Below the pieces are notes generated by a model, which did no database searches, was not told the DNA's origin, and worked only from the letters and a program-made list of their open reading frames with translations. A DNA stretch of 5,632 bases from NCBI GenBank assembly GCA_017516285.1, contig JAFXDD010000016.1, positions 1 to 5,632 on the forward strand, given 5' to 3'. This document shows, one piece after another, positions 1 through 5,632 of the stretch. A program made the translations under genes and the position numbers. Numbering within the stretch: position 1 is the first letter of the stretch; every line of letters begins with the position of its first letter. Origin of the DNA: Lachnospiraceae bacterium (lineage in GTDB: Bacteria; Bacillota_A; Clostridia; Lachnospirales; Lachnospiraceae).

Positions 1-932
1 CCACTAAATGGATCTCTTCTCCAACCAAAATCAGAAGAAATCACGGTATAGCTTGGTGCAGGATTTTCGAATCCGCTTCCATCATATCCAAGTGTAATAC
101 CAGTTGCTTTTAAAATCTCTCTTTGCTCATCGGTAATTTCTTTTTCCAGACTGGCAATCAAATCTGTCTGATATTTTAAATCTGCTTCAAGCTCCTTAAT
201 AGATGCTTGAGTCAGTGAAATATCATCCTCATATGCCGCCAAGTCCTTTGCCTTTTGCTTTCGCACCGTTTCCAAATTTGCTTTTTCTTCTTCTAATGCT
301 GCTTTACCCTCGTCAAGTGTTACCTTTTCCTGCTCCACAACTTCTTTACAAAGAGCAATGTACTCCCTGTGCATTATGTATTCATGAAGCATCTGATTAT
401 CATATGCGGCAAGCTGTTCTACATACTCTGCACGATTAATCATGCTGGAAAAACTGTCTGCCTGCAAAATAGCCTCTAAATAATTGGTTTCACCGCTTTC
501 ATACAAATATTGTATGCGCTTCTGCATGGAATCATACTGCTCCATTTCCTTCTCCTGGGCATCTTCCAATTCCTGCTCTTTTAATACAATCTCTGCTTCC
601 TTTTGTAAAATCAGCTCCTCAAATGCACCTATTTTACTTTGAAGTTCTGACATGGTACTGTCAATTTCTGCAATATATTTATTTAAATCTGATTTCTTTG
701 CTTTCAGACCGGATATAATTGCTTTCATGTCCGAAATAGAATTCTTGATACTATTCTGCTGAGTTGTTGCATTTGCGATTTCGTCCTTTTTGGCCTCTAT
801 GCTGTCAGAAGTAATATCAGAAAAGGAGCCCGCCATAACGGGCTCTCCTTTTATCAGCAATGCAGACACTGCTACCATTACCGCCACACTAAAGCCAAAC
901 AAGCAAATCAAACCTTTTTTGCCTATTCTCAT
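1..932 (-). CDS. Secreted coiled-coil M23 family peptidase, probable FtsEX partner (partial, C-terminus cut by window edge)
   Basis: Likely an extracytoplasmic peptidoglycan hydrolase (or EnvC-like hydrolase activator) controlled by FtsEX. The frame is open for 310 codons to the window edge. Residues 1-34 form a signal peptide: basic MRIGKK, a hydrophobic stretch at about 7-27, and a plausible cleavage after VMA (34). Residues about 40-140 and 190-275 are Glu/Lys/Gln-rich heptad-like coiled coil. Between them, residues 144-171 (YESGETNYLEAILQADSF onward, then NRAEYV) resemble the hinge seen in PcsB/CwlO/EnvC-type N-terminal domains. Residues 298-310 (ISSDFGWRRDPFS) match the start of an M23 (LytM) domain; the HxxxD zinc-ligand pair and the later HxH lie outside the window, so catalytic competence cannot be judged. 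The ATG at 932 has AGGAG overlapping the ftsX stop, 9 nt downstream of ftsX, which supports co-expression. Family call is strong; hydrolase versus activator is open. Confidence 0.9.
   Translation of the reverse strand, partial: MRIGKKGLICLFGFSVAVMVAVSALLIKGEPVMAGSFSDITSDSIEAKKDEIANATTQQNSIKNSISDMKAIISGLKAKKSDLNKYIAEIDSTMSELQSKIGAFEELILQKEAEIVLKEQELEDAQEKEMEQYDSMQKRIQYLYESGETNYLEAILQADSFSSMINRAEYVEQLAAYDNQMLHEYIMHREYIALCKEVVEQEKVTLDEGKAALEEEKANLETVRKQKAKDLAAYEDDISLTQASIKELEADLKYQTDLIASLEKEITDEQREILKATGITLGYDGSGFENPAPSYTVISSDFGWRRDPFS
821..852 (-). terminator. Terminator-like hairpin inside the M23 peptidase gene
   Basis: On the minus strand GAGCCCG (845-839), a 6-nt loop TTATGG (838-833) and CGGGCTC (832-826) form a perfect 7-bp GC-rich stem, followed by CTTTTCT. 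Upstream AAAAG (852-848) can extend the stem with CTTTT (825-821) around a 2-nt bulge. It lies about 80 nt after the M23 start codon, within codons about 27-38, so it is intragenic. The U-run is short, so termination could be partial or absent. Confidence 0.4.
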
Positions 933-941
933 TCCTGCTCC

Positions 942-1841
942 TTATACCTTTAAATGCTTTTTACATGTGAAGAAGCTTCCGAAGAAACCGATGCCTACGC
1001 CAATTCCCAAGCTTACCGGAACCAAATATTCAAACACGGCCGTAACATCCAAAAATCCCAATAAGCTGGTTAAAGAAGGAAACTGTCCCGCAATACCGAG
1101 AATTACCTGATTGTACAAAACATAAATAAGTGCAAGCGGTAATGCCGCACCAATCAAGCCAATCAAAATACCCTCGATAATAAATGGGAATCGTACAAAG
1201 AAGTCTGTTGCACCAATATATTTCATAATATTGATTTCCTCTTTGCGGATAGAAATACCAATGGTAACCGTATTGCTGATAAGAAATACCGATACCAAAA
1301 ACAAAATACCGATAATACCGATACTTGCCACACCCACCAAGGACTCAATGCCGGAAAGGGTATTGGCTGCCAATTCTGATTTATTGATGCGTCTCACAAT
1401 ACTGCTGGATTCCAGATAGCTAACCAAATCAGCCTGCTTAGAAGCATCGTTAATATAAATTTCCAGGTTTGCACTTTTTGCGAGCGGATTTTCCGGGAAT
1501 CCATCCATATACTCGCCCATGTTCATATCTTCTACGAAATCTGCCCATGCCTGTTCTGCAGAAATATAAACCACTCGGTCTACCTCTTCTCTGCCTTCAA
1601 GCTGCTTTTGCATGGTCAGAATTTCTTCTTCGGTAGTTCCTTCCACAAAAAATGTGGTCACTGCCACGCCCTTTTGGACATTTTCCACGATGTGCTGGAA
1701 ATTCATCAAAATTGCTATAAAAATACCCAAAAGAAACAAACATGCACTGATTGTTGCTATGGATGCCAATGTGTACCATTTATTACGAAAGAGCCCCTTA
1801 AAGCCTTCTTTTAATGTATATTTTAAAGTATTAATTCTCAT
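942..1841 (-). CDS. ftsX: Cell division/hydrolase-activating membrane protein FtsX
   Basis: FtsX is the integral membrane partner of the FtsE ATPase; together they transmit ATP hydrolysis to a cell-wall hydrolase outside the membrane. The 299-residue product has the family topology: cytoplasmic N-terminus (MRINTLKYTLKEGFKGLFRN), TM1 at about 24-46, an extracellular domain at about 47-168 containing the typical NPLAKSANLEIYI stretch (118-130), then TM2 at about 169-195, TM3 at about 219-243 and TM4 at about 271-293. The stretch MKYIGATDFFVRFPFIIEG (206-224) is the conserved FtsX loop and start of TM3. The frame extends upstream to an ATG at 1877, but the ATG at 1841 is chosen: it gives the canonical FtsX N-terminus and has AGGTGG 8 nt upstream. 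The gene then overlaps the end of ftsE by 11 nt (ATGAGAATTAA), indicating coupled translation and roughly equal amounts of the two subunits. Confidence 0.96.
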   Translation of the reverse strand: MRINTLKYTLKEGFKGLFRNKWYTLASIATISACLFLLGIFIAILMNFQHIVENVQKGVAVTTFFVEGTTEEEILTMQKQLEGREEVDRVVYISAEQAWADFVEDMNMGEYMDGFPENPLAKSANLEIYINDASKQADLVSYLESSSIVRRINKSELAANTLSGIESLVGVASIGIIGILFLVSVFLISNTVTIGISIRKEEINIMKYIGATDFFVRFPFIIEGILIGLIGAALPLALIYVLYNQVILGIAGQFPSLTSLLGFLDVTAVFEYLVPVSLGIGVGIGFFGSFFTCKKHLKV

Positions 1842-2595
1842 AAACGTAACCACCTGTCTCTTCGTCGCTCCATACATTGCCCTTGTGCATTGTAATGACG
1901 CGCTTCTGCATACTGTCTACGATTTCCTGATTGTGTGTTACCACTACAACAGTCGTTCCCTCGTTATTGAATTCTTCCAATAGCTTCATGATTTCCCAGC
2001 TATTCTTAGGATCCAAATTACCGGTAGGCTCATCACACAATAAAATTTCCGGCTTATTCACCAAGGCTCTTGCTAACGCCACTCGTTGCTGCTCACCACC
2101 GGATAATTGTCTAGGCTTTGCTTTATACTTGCCTGCCAGACCCACTTTGCCAAGCATTTCCGGTACATTACGGCGCACCTCTTTTTCCGGCACCTGTGTA
2201 ATGTACTGTGCAAATGCCACATTGTCATATACATTCATACTCTTTAACAGACGGAAATCCTGGAACACAACCCCCAGACGTCTGCGGAAAGCAGGTACCT
2301 TTCTATGTCTCATTTTATTTAAATTCTGCCCCAGGACATATACGCTTCCTGTGGTAGATGTCAATTCGCGTAATAATAACTTAATCAAGGTAGATTTACC
2401 GGAGCCGCTATCACCTACGATAAAAACAAACTCCCCCTTTTTAATGCGTAAAGAGATACCTTTCAGTACATTAGAGCCTTTGTTTGCTTTTGTAACTTTG
2501 TATGACTTGGTTACATTGTCCAATACAATCGCGTCATCATCATATAATTCAATTGCCTCTGCACGTGATTTTTTATTTTTTGCCACTTTGTTCAC
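1831..2595 (-). CDS. ftsE: Cell division ABC-type ATPase FtsE
   Basis: Cytoplasmic ATP-binding subunit of FtsEX. All nucleotide-binding motifs are present in the 254-residue reading: Walker A GDSGSGKST (61-69), Q-loop Q112 in VVFQDFRLL, signature LSGGEQQ (164-170), Walker B ILLCDEP with catalytic E189, D-loop NLDP (193-196) and switch H221. The FtsE-typical FQDFRLL and PTGNLDP stretches, and ftsX directly downstream, separate it from LolD/MacB-type ATPases. Two oddities: an N-terminal extension of about 22 residues before the usual start region (AIVLDNVTKSY), rich in Lys and Asp/Glu, and several extra residues (KVTKANKGSN) before the first beta-strand pair. The start is GTG, not ATG. GTG at 2595 has AAAGGA only 3 nt upstream; a second in-frame GTG at 2586 (codon 4) has AAAGG 8 nt upstream and may be the real start. 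No in-frame ATG lies near the canonical start. Confidence 0.97.
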   Translation of the reverse strand: MNKVAKNKKSRAEAIELYDDDAIVLDNVTKSYKVTKANKGSNVLKGISLRIKKGEFVFIVGDSGSGKSTLIKLLLRELTSTTGSVYVLGQNLNKMRHRKVPAFRRRLGVVFQDFRLLKSMNVYDNVAFAQYITQVPEKEVRRNVPEMLGKVGLAGKYKAKPRQLSGGEQQRVALARALVNKPEILLCDEPTGNLDPKNSWEIMKLLEEFNNEGTTVVVVTHNQEIVDSMQKRVITMHKGNVWSDEETGGYVYEN

Positions 2596-2604
2596 CTTTC
2601 CTTT
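2593..2604 (-). promoter_or_regulatory. Ribosome binding region of ftsE with two possible GTG starts
   Basis: On the minus strand the bases read AAAGGAAAGGTG, followed by AACAAAGTG. The first purine block (AAAGGA) is unusually close to the GTG at 2595, while the second (AAAGG, overlapping that GTG) is well placed for the GTG at 2586. The two choices differ by three residues and do not affect the ATPase domain. Confidence 0.5.
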
Positions 2605-2620
2605 ATCGTTGTAAGCATCA

Positions 2621-2667
2621 ATACCCGTACTGAAAGTGGTGTCCTAAGCCACCTTTAGTGCGGGTAT
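2621..2667. repeat. Imperfect inverted repeat between the regulator and ftsE
   Basis: Two 19-nt arms (2621-2639, ATACCCGTACTGAAAGTGG on the plus strand, and 2649-2667, CCACCTTTAGTGCGGGTAT) flank a 9-nt loop. Read as minus-strand RNA it has two A-C mismatches and one G-U pair. Read as plus-strand RNA it has one mismatch and two G-U pairs and is followed by CCTTTT (2668-2673). It begins 10 nt after the regulator stop codon, but in the sense direction no U-run follows it. It could be a weak or antisense terminator, an mRNA processing or stability hairpin, or a protein-binding palindrome. The sequence does not decide between these. Confidence 0.7.
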
Positions 2668-2677
2668 CCTTTTCAAG

Positions 2678-3763
2678 TTAGTTATCTAAATTTTCCATAT
2701 ATTTCATGTACTTCACTACCATCAGCGCAATGCGGAAGGTAATGGCATCTTCAAACACTCGCAAATCCAGCCCCGTAGCCTTCTGAAGCTTGTCCAGACG
2801 ATATACCAGGGTATTACGGTGAATGAATAGCTGCCTGGAGGTTTCAGAAACATTCAGGCTGTTTTCAAAGAACTTGTTGATGGTAATCAACGTCTCTTCA
2901 TCAAAGTCATCCGGACTCTTACCGCCAAAGATTTCCTTAATAAACATCTTGCAGAGCGGAATAGGAAGCTGATAAATCAATCTTCCGATGCCCAACTCGC
3001 TATACGCAATAACCTGCTTATTTTCAAAGAAAATCTTGCCCACGTCAAGAGCCATCTTGGCTTCCTTATAAGAACGGCTCACATCCTTAATCTCGCGCAC
3101 AGTGGTTCCATAAGAAATATGTACTCCCTTGGCACCATCTTTGGTAAGCTGCTCGATAATACTCTTTGCATATCGATCCACATCCGGATTCATCTCATGC
3201 TCTGCTAAATCCTTAATGATGATAACATCTTTTTCATCCACGGCTGTAATAAACTCTTTCGCACTATTGCCAAAAGATGCTTTGGTAAGTTCAAGCATAT
3301 TGATTTCACGGCAATTTGCCGCCTGAATCAGCATAACGGTACGCTTTTGCTCGACAGGCATGCGTAGCTTCTTGGAACGGCTGTAAATGTCCACCAAAAG
3401 CAAGTTGTCCAAAAGCAGATTCTTCACAAAATTATCCTTGTCAAAACGCTCCTTGTAGGCAACCAACAAACTCTGAATCTGGAAAGCACTCATCTTGCCA
3501 ATCATATAGGCATCATCACCTGTGCCTCGTACCACTAAAATATACTCTAACTGGTACTCATCATAAATTTTAAAATACTGACAACCCTGTACCTCCTGAC
3601 TGTCTGCAGGTGACTGGGAAAACTCAATACATCTCTCTGCACAGTCCTTCATGTCACAGGTAGATGCAATTTCTTTGCCCTCTACATCCATGACCGCTAA
3701 ATCAATACGACCAATATTTTTCAATCCTTCGATGGTGCTCTGTAGTATCTGATTGGAAATCAT
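2678..3763 (-). CDS. PucR/CdaR-type helix-turn-helix transcriptional regulator
   Basis: A 361-residue DNA-binding regulator with the architecture of the CdaR/PucR group. The N-terminal ligand-sensing region (about 1-110) includes a four-cysteine cluster (C36, C41, C45, C61). A GGDEF-like middle domain lies at about 142-251, with the conserved SYKEAKMALDVG stretch at 231-242. The C-terminal HTH_30-type domain (about 290-352) carries VSETSRQLFIHRNTLVYRLDK, a hallmark of the family, at about 305-325. Members typically sense small metabolites and control nearby genes; the ligand here is unknown, and the N-terminus is not an obvious sugar-diacid domain. The frame extends to an ATG at 3784, but that codon lies upstream of the Shine-Dalgarno AGGAGA (3771-3776). 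The ATG at 3763, 7 nt after it, is the better start. It sits between the S1 protein and ftsE on the same strand, with a likely promoter of its own and a hairpin after its stop, so it may be separately transcribed or may lead the ftsEX unit. Confidence 0.88.
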   Translation of the reverse strand: MISNQILQSTIEGLKNIGRIDLAVMDVEGKEIASTCDMKDCAERCIEFSQSPADSQEVQGCQYFKIYDEYQLEYILVVRGTGDDAYMIGKMSAFQIQSLLVAYKERFDKDNFVKNLLLDNLLLVDIYSRSKKLRMPVEQKRTVMLIQAANCREINMLELTKASFGNSAKEFITAVDEKDVIIIKDLAEHEMNPDVDRYAKSIIEQLTKDGAKGVHISYGTTVREIKDVSRSYKEAKMALDVGKIFFENKQVIAYSELGIGRLIYQLPIPLCKMFIKEIFGGKSPDDFDEETLITINKFFENSLNVSETSRQLFIHRNTLVYRLDKLQKATGLDLRVFEDAITFRIALMVVKYMKYMENLDN

Positions 3764-3770
3764 AACTTTT

Positions 3771-3776
3771 TCTCCT
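3771..3776 (-). promoter_or_regulatory. Ribosome binding site fixing the regulator start
   Basis: AGGAGA on the minus strand lies 7 nt before the ATG at 3763. The alternative upstream ATG at 3784 would place this motif inside the coding sequence, so it argues for the shorter protein. Confidence 0.75.
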
Positions 3777-3807
3777 ATGTGCAATTGCTTTTAATACCAT
3801 TAATTAA

Positions 3808-3836
3808 AATTTACACAAAATGCTCAAAAAAATCAA
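3808..3836 (-). promoter_or_regulatory. Candidate sigma-A promoter for the regulator gene
   Basis: In the 100-nt gap between the S1 protein stop and the regulator start, the minus strand carries TTGATT (3831-3836) and TAAATT (3808-3813), separated by exactly 17 nt. Each hexamer matches four of six consensus bases. It would give a leader of roughly 35-40 nt. The region is very AT-rich, so chance matches are easy; a TGGTATTAA extended -10-like element (3791-3799) is an alternative. No clear terminator for the upstream S1 gene is visible, only a weak A/T hairpin around 3826-3847. Confidence 0.35.
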
Positions 3837-3863
3837 TAGTTTTTTGTAAGAATTTGACGATAT

Positions 3864-4724
3864 TTATTCAGAAATTTTCATAATGCCTTTTTCTGTTATT
3901 TTAATACGGTTATTTTTCAATAAATTGCCTACAGCACGCTTAAATTCATTCTTACTCATGCCTGTTTCGCGCTTAATTACCTCCGGTGATGCCTTGTCAT
4001 TAAATGGTAATGCCCCGCCAAAGCGTTCAATAAGCTTCATAATTTCCTCAGCATCCGTAGCAATCTGAAGATATGCCTTATCTCTTACGCTCAAATCCAG
4101 CTTACCATCCTCTTTTACCCGAAGCACTCTTGCAGAAACCGTATCACCAATCTGAATATCTCCATAAAGCTCCTTCTTTGCAATCAGACCGGAATACCTG
4201 TCATCCACTGCTACAAAGGCACCAAAATTAGGACTGATCTCATAAACGCTACCGCTTACACGATCATCCTTTTGATACGGGCTGTCCGTGCGAAGCTCAT
4301 GATATACATTCATAGTGGCACAGAGTCGTTCACTCTTGTCAATGTAAAGGGAAACCAAAACCTCTTCTCCCTCACTTATGTGCTTTTTCTGCTGCTTAAA
4401 CGGAAGCAGCAAATCCTTTTCCAGCCCCCAGTCTAAAAAGGCACCAAACTTGCTTACCTGCGCTACACGCAGTCTTGCCACCTGCCCCATTGTTAACTTT
4501 GGCTGCAAAGTGGTGGCAATCAGTCGGTCCTTAGAGTCTTTGTATACAAAAACCTCTACGGTGTCCCCTACCTTTTTGCCTTCAGGAACATACTTTGCCG
4601 GCAGAAGTACCTTGTCTTCCCGTAAAGCCTCTGCATCATGGACAGCTCCTTCCGGTGCCACATATACACCAAAATCCACTTCCTTTACGATAATTAAATT
4701 CTGCACCTCTCCTAAACGAATCAT
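3864..4724 (-). CDS. cvfB: CvfB-family S1 domain RNA-binding protein
   Basis: A 286-residue protein matching the CvfB/YitL family, cytoplasmic RNA-binding proteins linked in staphylococci to virulence and RNA regulation. It has three OB-fold S1-type repeats: about 4-72 (DFGVYV at 17-22), 78-139 (KFGAFLDWGLEKDLLLPF at 92-109, the most conserved family stretch) and 153-215 (NFGAFV at 166-171). A C-terminal winged-helix-like domain follows at about 222-286 (MSKNEFKRAVGNLLK, then RIKITEKGIMKI). The order of domains and length fit the family well. The ATG at 4724 overlaps the thioesterase stop as ATGA and is preceded by a strong purine-rich site (GGGAGGAGAGG, 4729-4739), so its translation is probably coupled to the thioesterase. 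RNA targets cannot be read from the sequence. The symbol follows the S. aureus name and is a family-level assignment. Confidence 0.9.
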   Translation of the reverse strand: MIRLGEVQNLIIVKEVDFGVYVAPEGAVHDAEALREDKVLLPAKYVPEGKKVGDTVEVFVYKDSKDRLIATTLQPKLTMGQVARLRVAQVSKFGAFLDWGLEKDLLLPFKQQKKHISEGEEVLVSLYIDKSERLCATMNVYHELRTDSPYQKDDRVSGSVYEISPNFGAFVAVDDRYSGLIAKKELYGDIQIGDTVSARVLRVKEDGKLDLSVRDKAYLQIATDAEEIMKLIERFGGALPFNDKASPEVIKRETGMSKNEFKRAVGNLLKNNRIKITEKGIMKISE

Positions 4725-5446
4725 AATACCTCTCCTCCCGGTATAGTGTAAATATGCATATTTACATAAGGATTGCCATCCATGTCACGCAGGCTGATAG
4801 CCAGACCTCCTTCGATGGAAGCCACAAAAGGATAAATGTTATCCCCCAAAAATGCCTGCTTTTTATATTCTATTCGTATTTCCCTTACCTCTAAATGACA
4901 AGGAACATAATTCATTGCCACGGTAATATATTTGGCATTGTTCATGTGATGATTGGTGTCGATATATTCCCTGGTCACCTTTACCGGCGTAACCACCTCT
5001 CCAAGCTCCGGAATTGCAACTTTTCTTCCGGCATATTCCATTGGCAATTTTTCCTCCAATGAATAATGCTGAATAATTTCCTCTGTTGCCTTAACCGGCC
5101 TGCCCGTCTTCATATCCAAAAGCGTCCAGATAGAATTGGCACTGACAATTCGATTGCCTTTCATATCCTCAATCAGAAAATTACGCATTCCCATAAAGCT
5201 TTTAAATTCATAAGGAAAAGTTCCTACCTTTACCGGCTCATTCTGCTCCGGCCTTCTCTCAATCACAATCTGCCAGAAACTGAGTACCCATGCCAGATGC
5301 TTCTCCTCCAAATACTCTCGCCCGACCCCCAGTGAGTCCGACTGCATATTCGAACAATCCTGAAAATAATCTACGATTTTGGGCACTGCCAAATATCCCT
5401 TTTCATCCAATTCACTATAACGAATTTTACTTTCAAATTTATACAT
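4721..5446 (-). CDS. Acyl-ACP thioesterase (FatA/FatB-like bacterial type)
   Basis: A 241-residue double hot-dog protein that should hydrolyse acyl-acyl carrier protein to release free fatty acid, affecting membrane lipid supply. The N-terminal hot-dog starts with the family-typical YKFESKIRYSELDEKGYLAV (2-21), followed by DYFQDCSNMQSD (26-37) on the first long helix. The second hot-dog carries DTNHHMNNAKYI (163-174), the D-x-N-x-H-x-N active-site motif with D163, N165, H167 and N169. The later IEYKKQAFLGD (192-202) aligns with the region that holds a cysteine in plant enzymes; here that position is alanine (A198). Length suits the bacterial family, which lacks plastid targeting sequence. No signal peptide or membrane segment is seen. 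The ATG at 5446 has AGAAGG 6 nt upstream, 14 nt after the previous gene, suggesting an operon. Chain-length preference cannot be inferred. Confidence 0.91.
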   Translation of the reverse strand: MYKFESKIRYSELDEKGYLAVPKIVDYFQDCSNMQSDSLGVGREYLEEKHLAWVLSFWQIVIERRPEQNEPVKVGTFPYEFKSFMGMRNFLIEDMKGNRIVSANSIWTLLDMKTGRPVKATEEIIQHYSLEEKLPMEYAGRKVAIPELGEVVTPVKVTREYIDTNHHMNNAKYITVAMNYVPCHLEVREIRIEYKKQAFLGDNIYPFVASIEGGLAISLRDMDGNPYVNMHIYTIPGGEVL

Positions 5447-5460
5447 CTAATACCTTCTAG

Positions 5461-5632
5461 TTAATTTTTTGATTTCAGACGCATCCTTAAAATACGAAGC
5501 TTTCTGATAATACGATACCCCAAATAGCGCATAGGTCTGCTATAATGCCAAAAATAACAATATAGCCGGTAACCCGGCTCTTTCACACTGTGCTCTCGTT
5601 TTCCACGTGTAAATGCAGTTACCACTGCAATC
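5461..5632 (-). CDS. Unidentified basic protein, C-terminal fragment (N-terminus beyond window)
   Basis: An uninterrupted minus-strand frame enters from the right edge and ends with TAA at 5463-5461, giving 56 residues from IAVVTAFTRGKR to LKSKN. I do not recognise it. The fragment has 15 Arg/Lys against two Glu, and six tyrosines. It ends in an amphipathic-looking basic helix (YLGYRIIRKLRILRMRLKSK, 36-55), the kind of tail that could bind RNA or acidic membrane lipid; that is a guess. The thioesterase begins 14 nt later with its own ribosome binding site, which supports this being a real upstream cistron of the same operon rather than a chance open frame. The stretch is short, so the call is tentative. 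Confidence 0.6.
   Translation of the reverse strand, partial: IAVVTAFTRGKREHSVKEPGYRLYCYFWHYSRPMRYLGYRIIRKLRILRMRLKSKN

Noticed and set aside
790..1110. Plus-strand open frame of 106 codons
   Set aside because: Antisense to the start of the M23 gene and the end of ftsX, both clearly coding; a shadow frame.
1597..1779. Second minus-strand frame inside ftsX
   Set aside because: It is out of frame with the conserved extracellular region and first membrane segment of FtsX, which have no frameshift.
1842..1877. Longer FtsX start at the ATG at 1877
   Set aside because: It would add 12 residues not typical of FtsX and overlap ftsE by 47 nt; the ATG at 1841 has a well-spaced AGGTGG and gives the usual N-terminus.
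1931..2614. Plus-strand open frame of 227 codons
   Set aside because: It lies antisense over ftsE, whose motifs are complete in the minus frame. Its product is low-complexity Ser/Thr/Leu-rich with no recognisable domain, and it has no convincing ribosome site.
3764..3784. Longer regulator start at the ATG at 3784
   Set aside because: The Shine-Dalgarno AGGAGA lies downstream of that codon and 7 nt before the ATG at 3763.
3822..3863. Intrinsic terminator after the S1 protein gene
   Set aside because: Only an A/T-only stem (ACAAAAAA against TTTTTTG) can be drawn, with no GC core; it is not convincing as a terminator.
4378..4746. Plus-strand open frame of 122 codons
   Set aside because: Antisense to the conserved second S1 domain and N-terminus of the CvfB-like protein; no family features.
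1..5632. A novel defence, mobile or CRISPR-type system
   Set aside because: All genes fit core cell-wall, lipid, RNA-binding or regulatory families. I found no repeat array, transposase, integrase, toxin-antitoxin pair or change in coding style.

Overview
The window reads as ordinary chromosomal DNA from a moderately AT-rich Gram-positive anaerobe of the Clostridia, most likely a Lachnospiraceae member. The basis is protein style and gene set: a FtsE-FtsX pair followed by an M23-type coiled-coil hydrolase, a CdaR/PucR-like regulator, a CvfB-type S1 protein and a bacterial acyl-ACP thioesterase. This taxonomic call is an inference from remembered family resemblance, not from a search. All seven recognisable genes lie on the minus strand, so transcription runs from high to low coordinates. 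I see no mobile element, CRISPR array, tRNA or rRNA.

Layout in transcription order: (1) 5632-5461, the 56-residue C-terminal tail of an unidentified, very basic protein that enters from the right edge. (2) 5446-4721, acyl-ACP thioesterase, 14 nt downstream. (3) 4724-3864, a three-S1-domain plus winged-helix RNA-binding protein of the CvfB family, overlapping the thioesterase by ATGA. (4) A 100-nt AT-rich gap with a plausible promoter. (5) 3763-2678, a PucR/CdaR-type regulator with a cysteine-rich N-terminus. (6) An 82-nt gap holding a long imperfect inverted repeat. (7) 2595-1831, ftsE. (8) 1841-942, ftsX, overlapping ftsE by 11 nt. (9) 932-1, a secreted coiled-coil M23 peptidase, cut by the left edge just as its catalytic domain begins.

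The left half is a cell-wall module. FtsE (cytoplasmic ATPase) and FtsX (four-helix membrane protein) form a complex that, in studied bacteria, activates a coiled-coil peptidoglycan hydrolase or hydrolase activator outside the membrane. The protein encoded directly after ftsX has the matching architecture and is the obvious partner. The right half pairs fatty-acid release with an RNA-binding regulator; their 4-nt overlap suggests translational coupling.

Nothing here looks like a new defence or mobile system. The points most worth a second look are a terminator-like hairpin inside the 5' end of the hydrolase gene, the inverted repeat between the regulator and ftsE, the four-cysteine cluster in the regulator, and the N-terminal extension with ambiguous GTG start in FtsE. 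Start sites for the regulator and FtsX were moved inward from the longest open frame because of Shine-Dalgarno placement.
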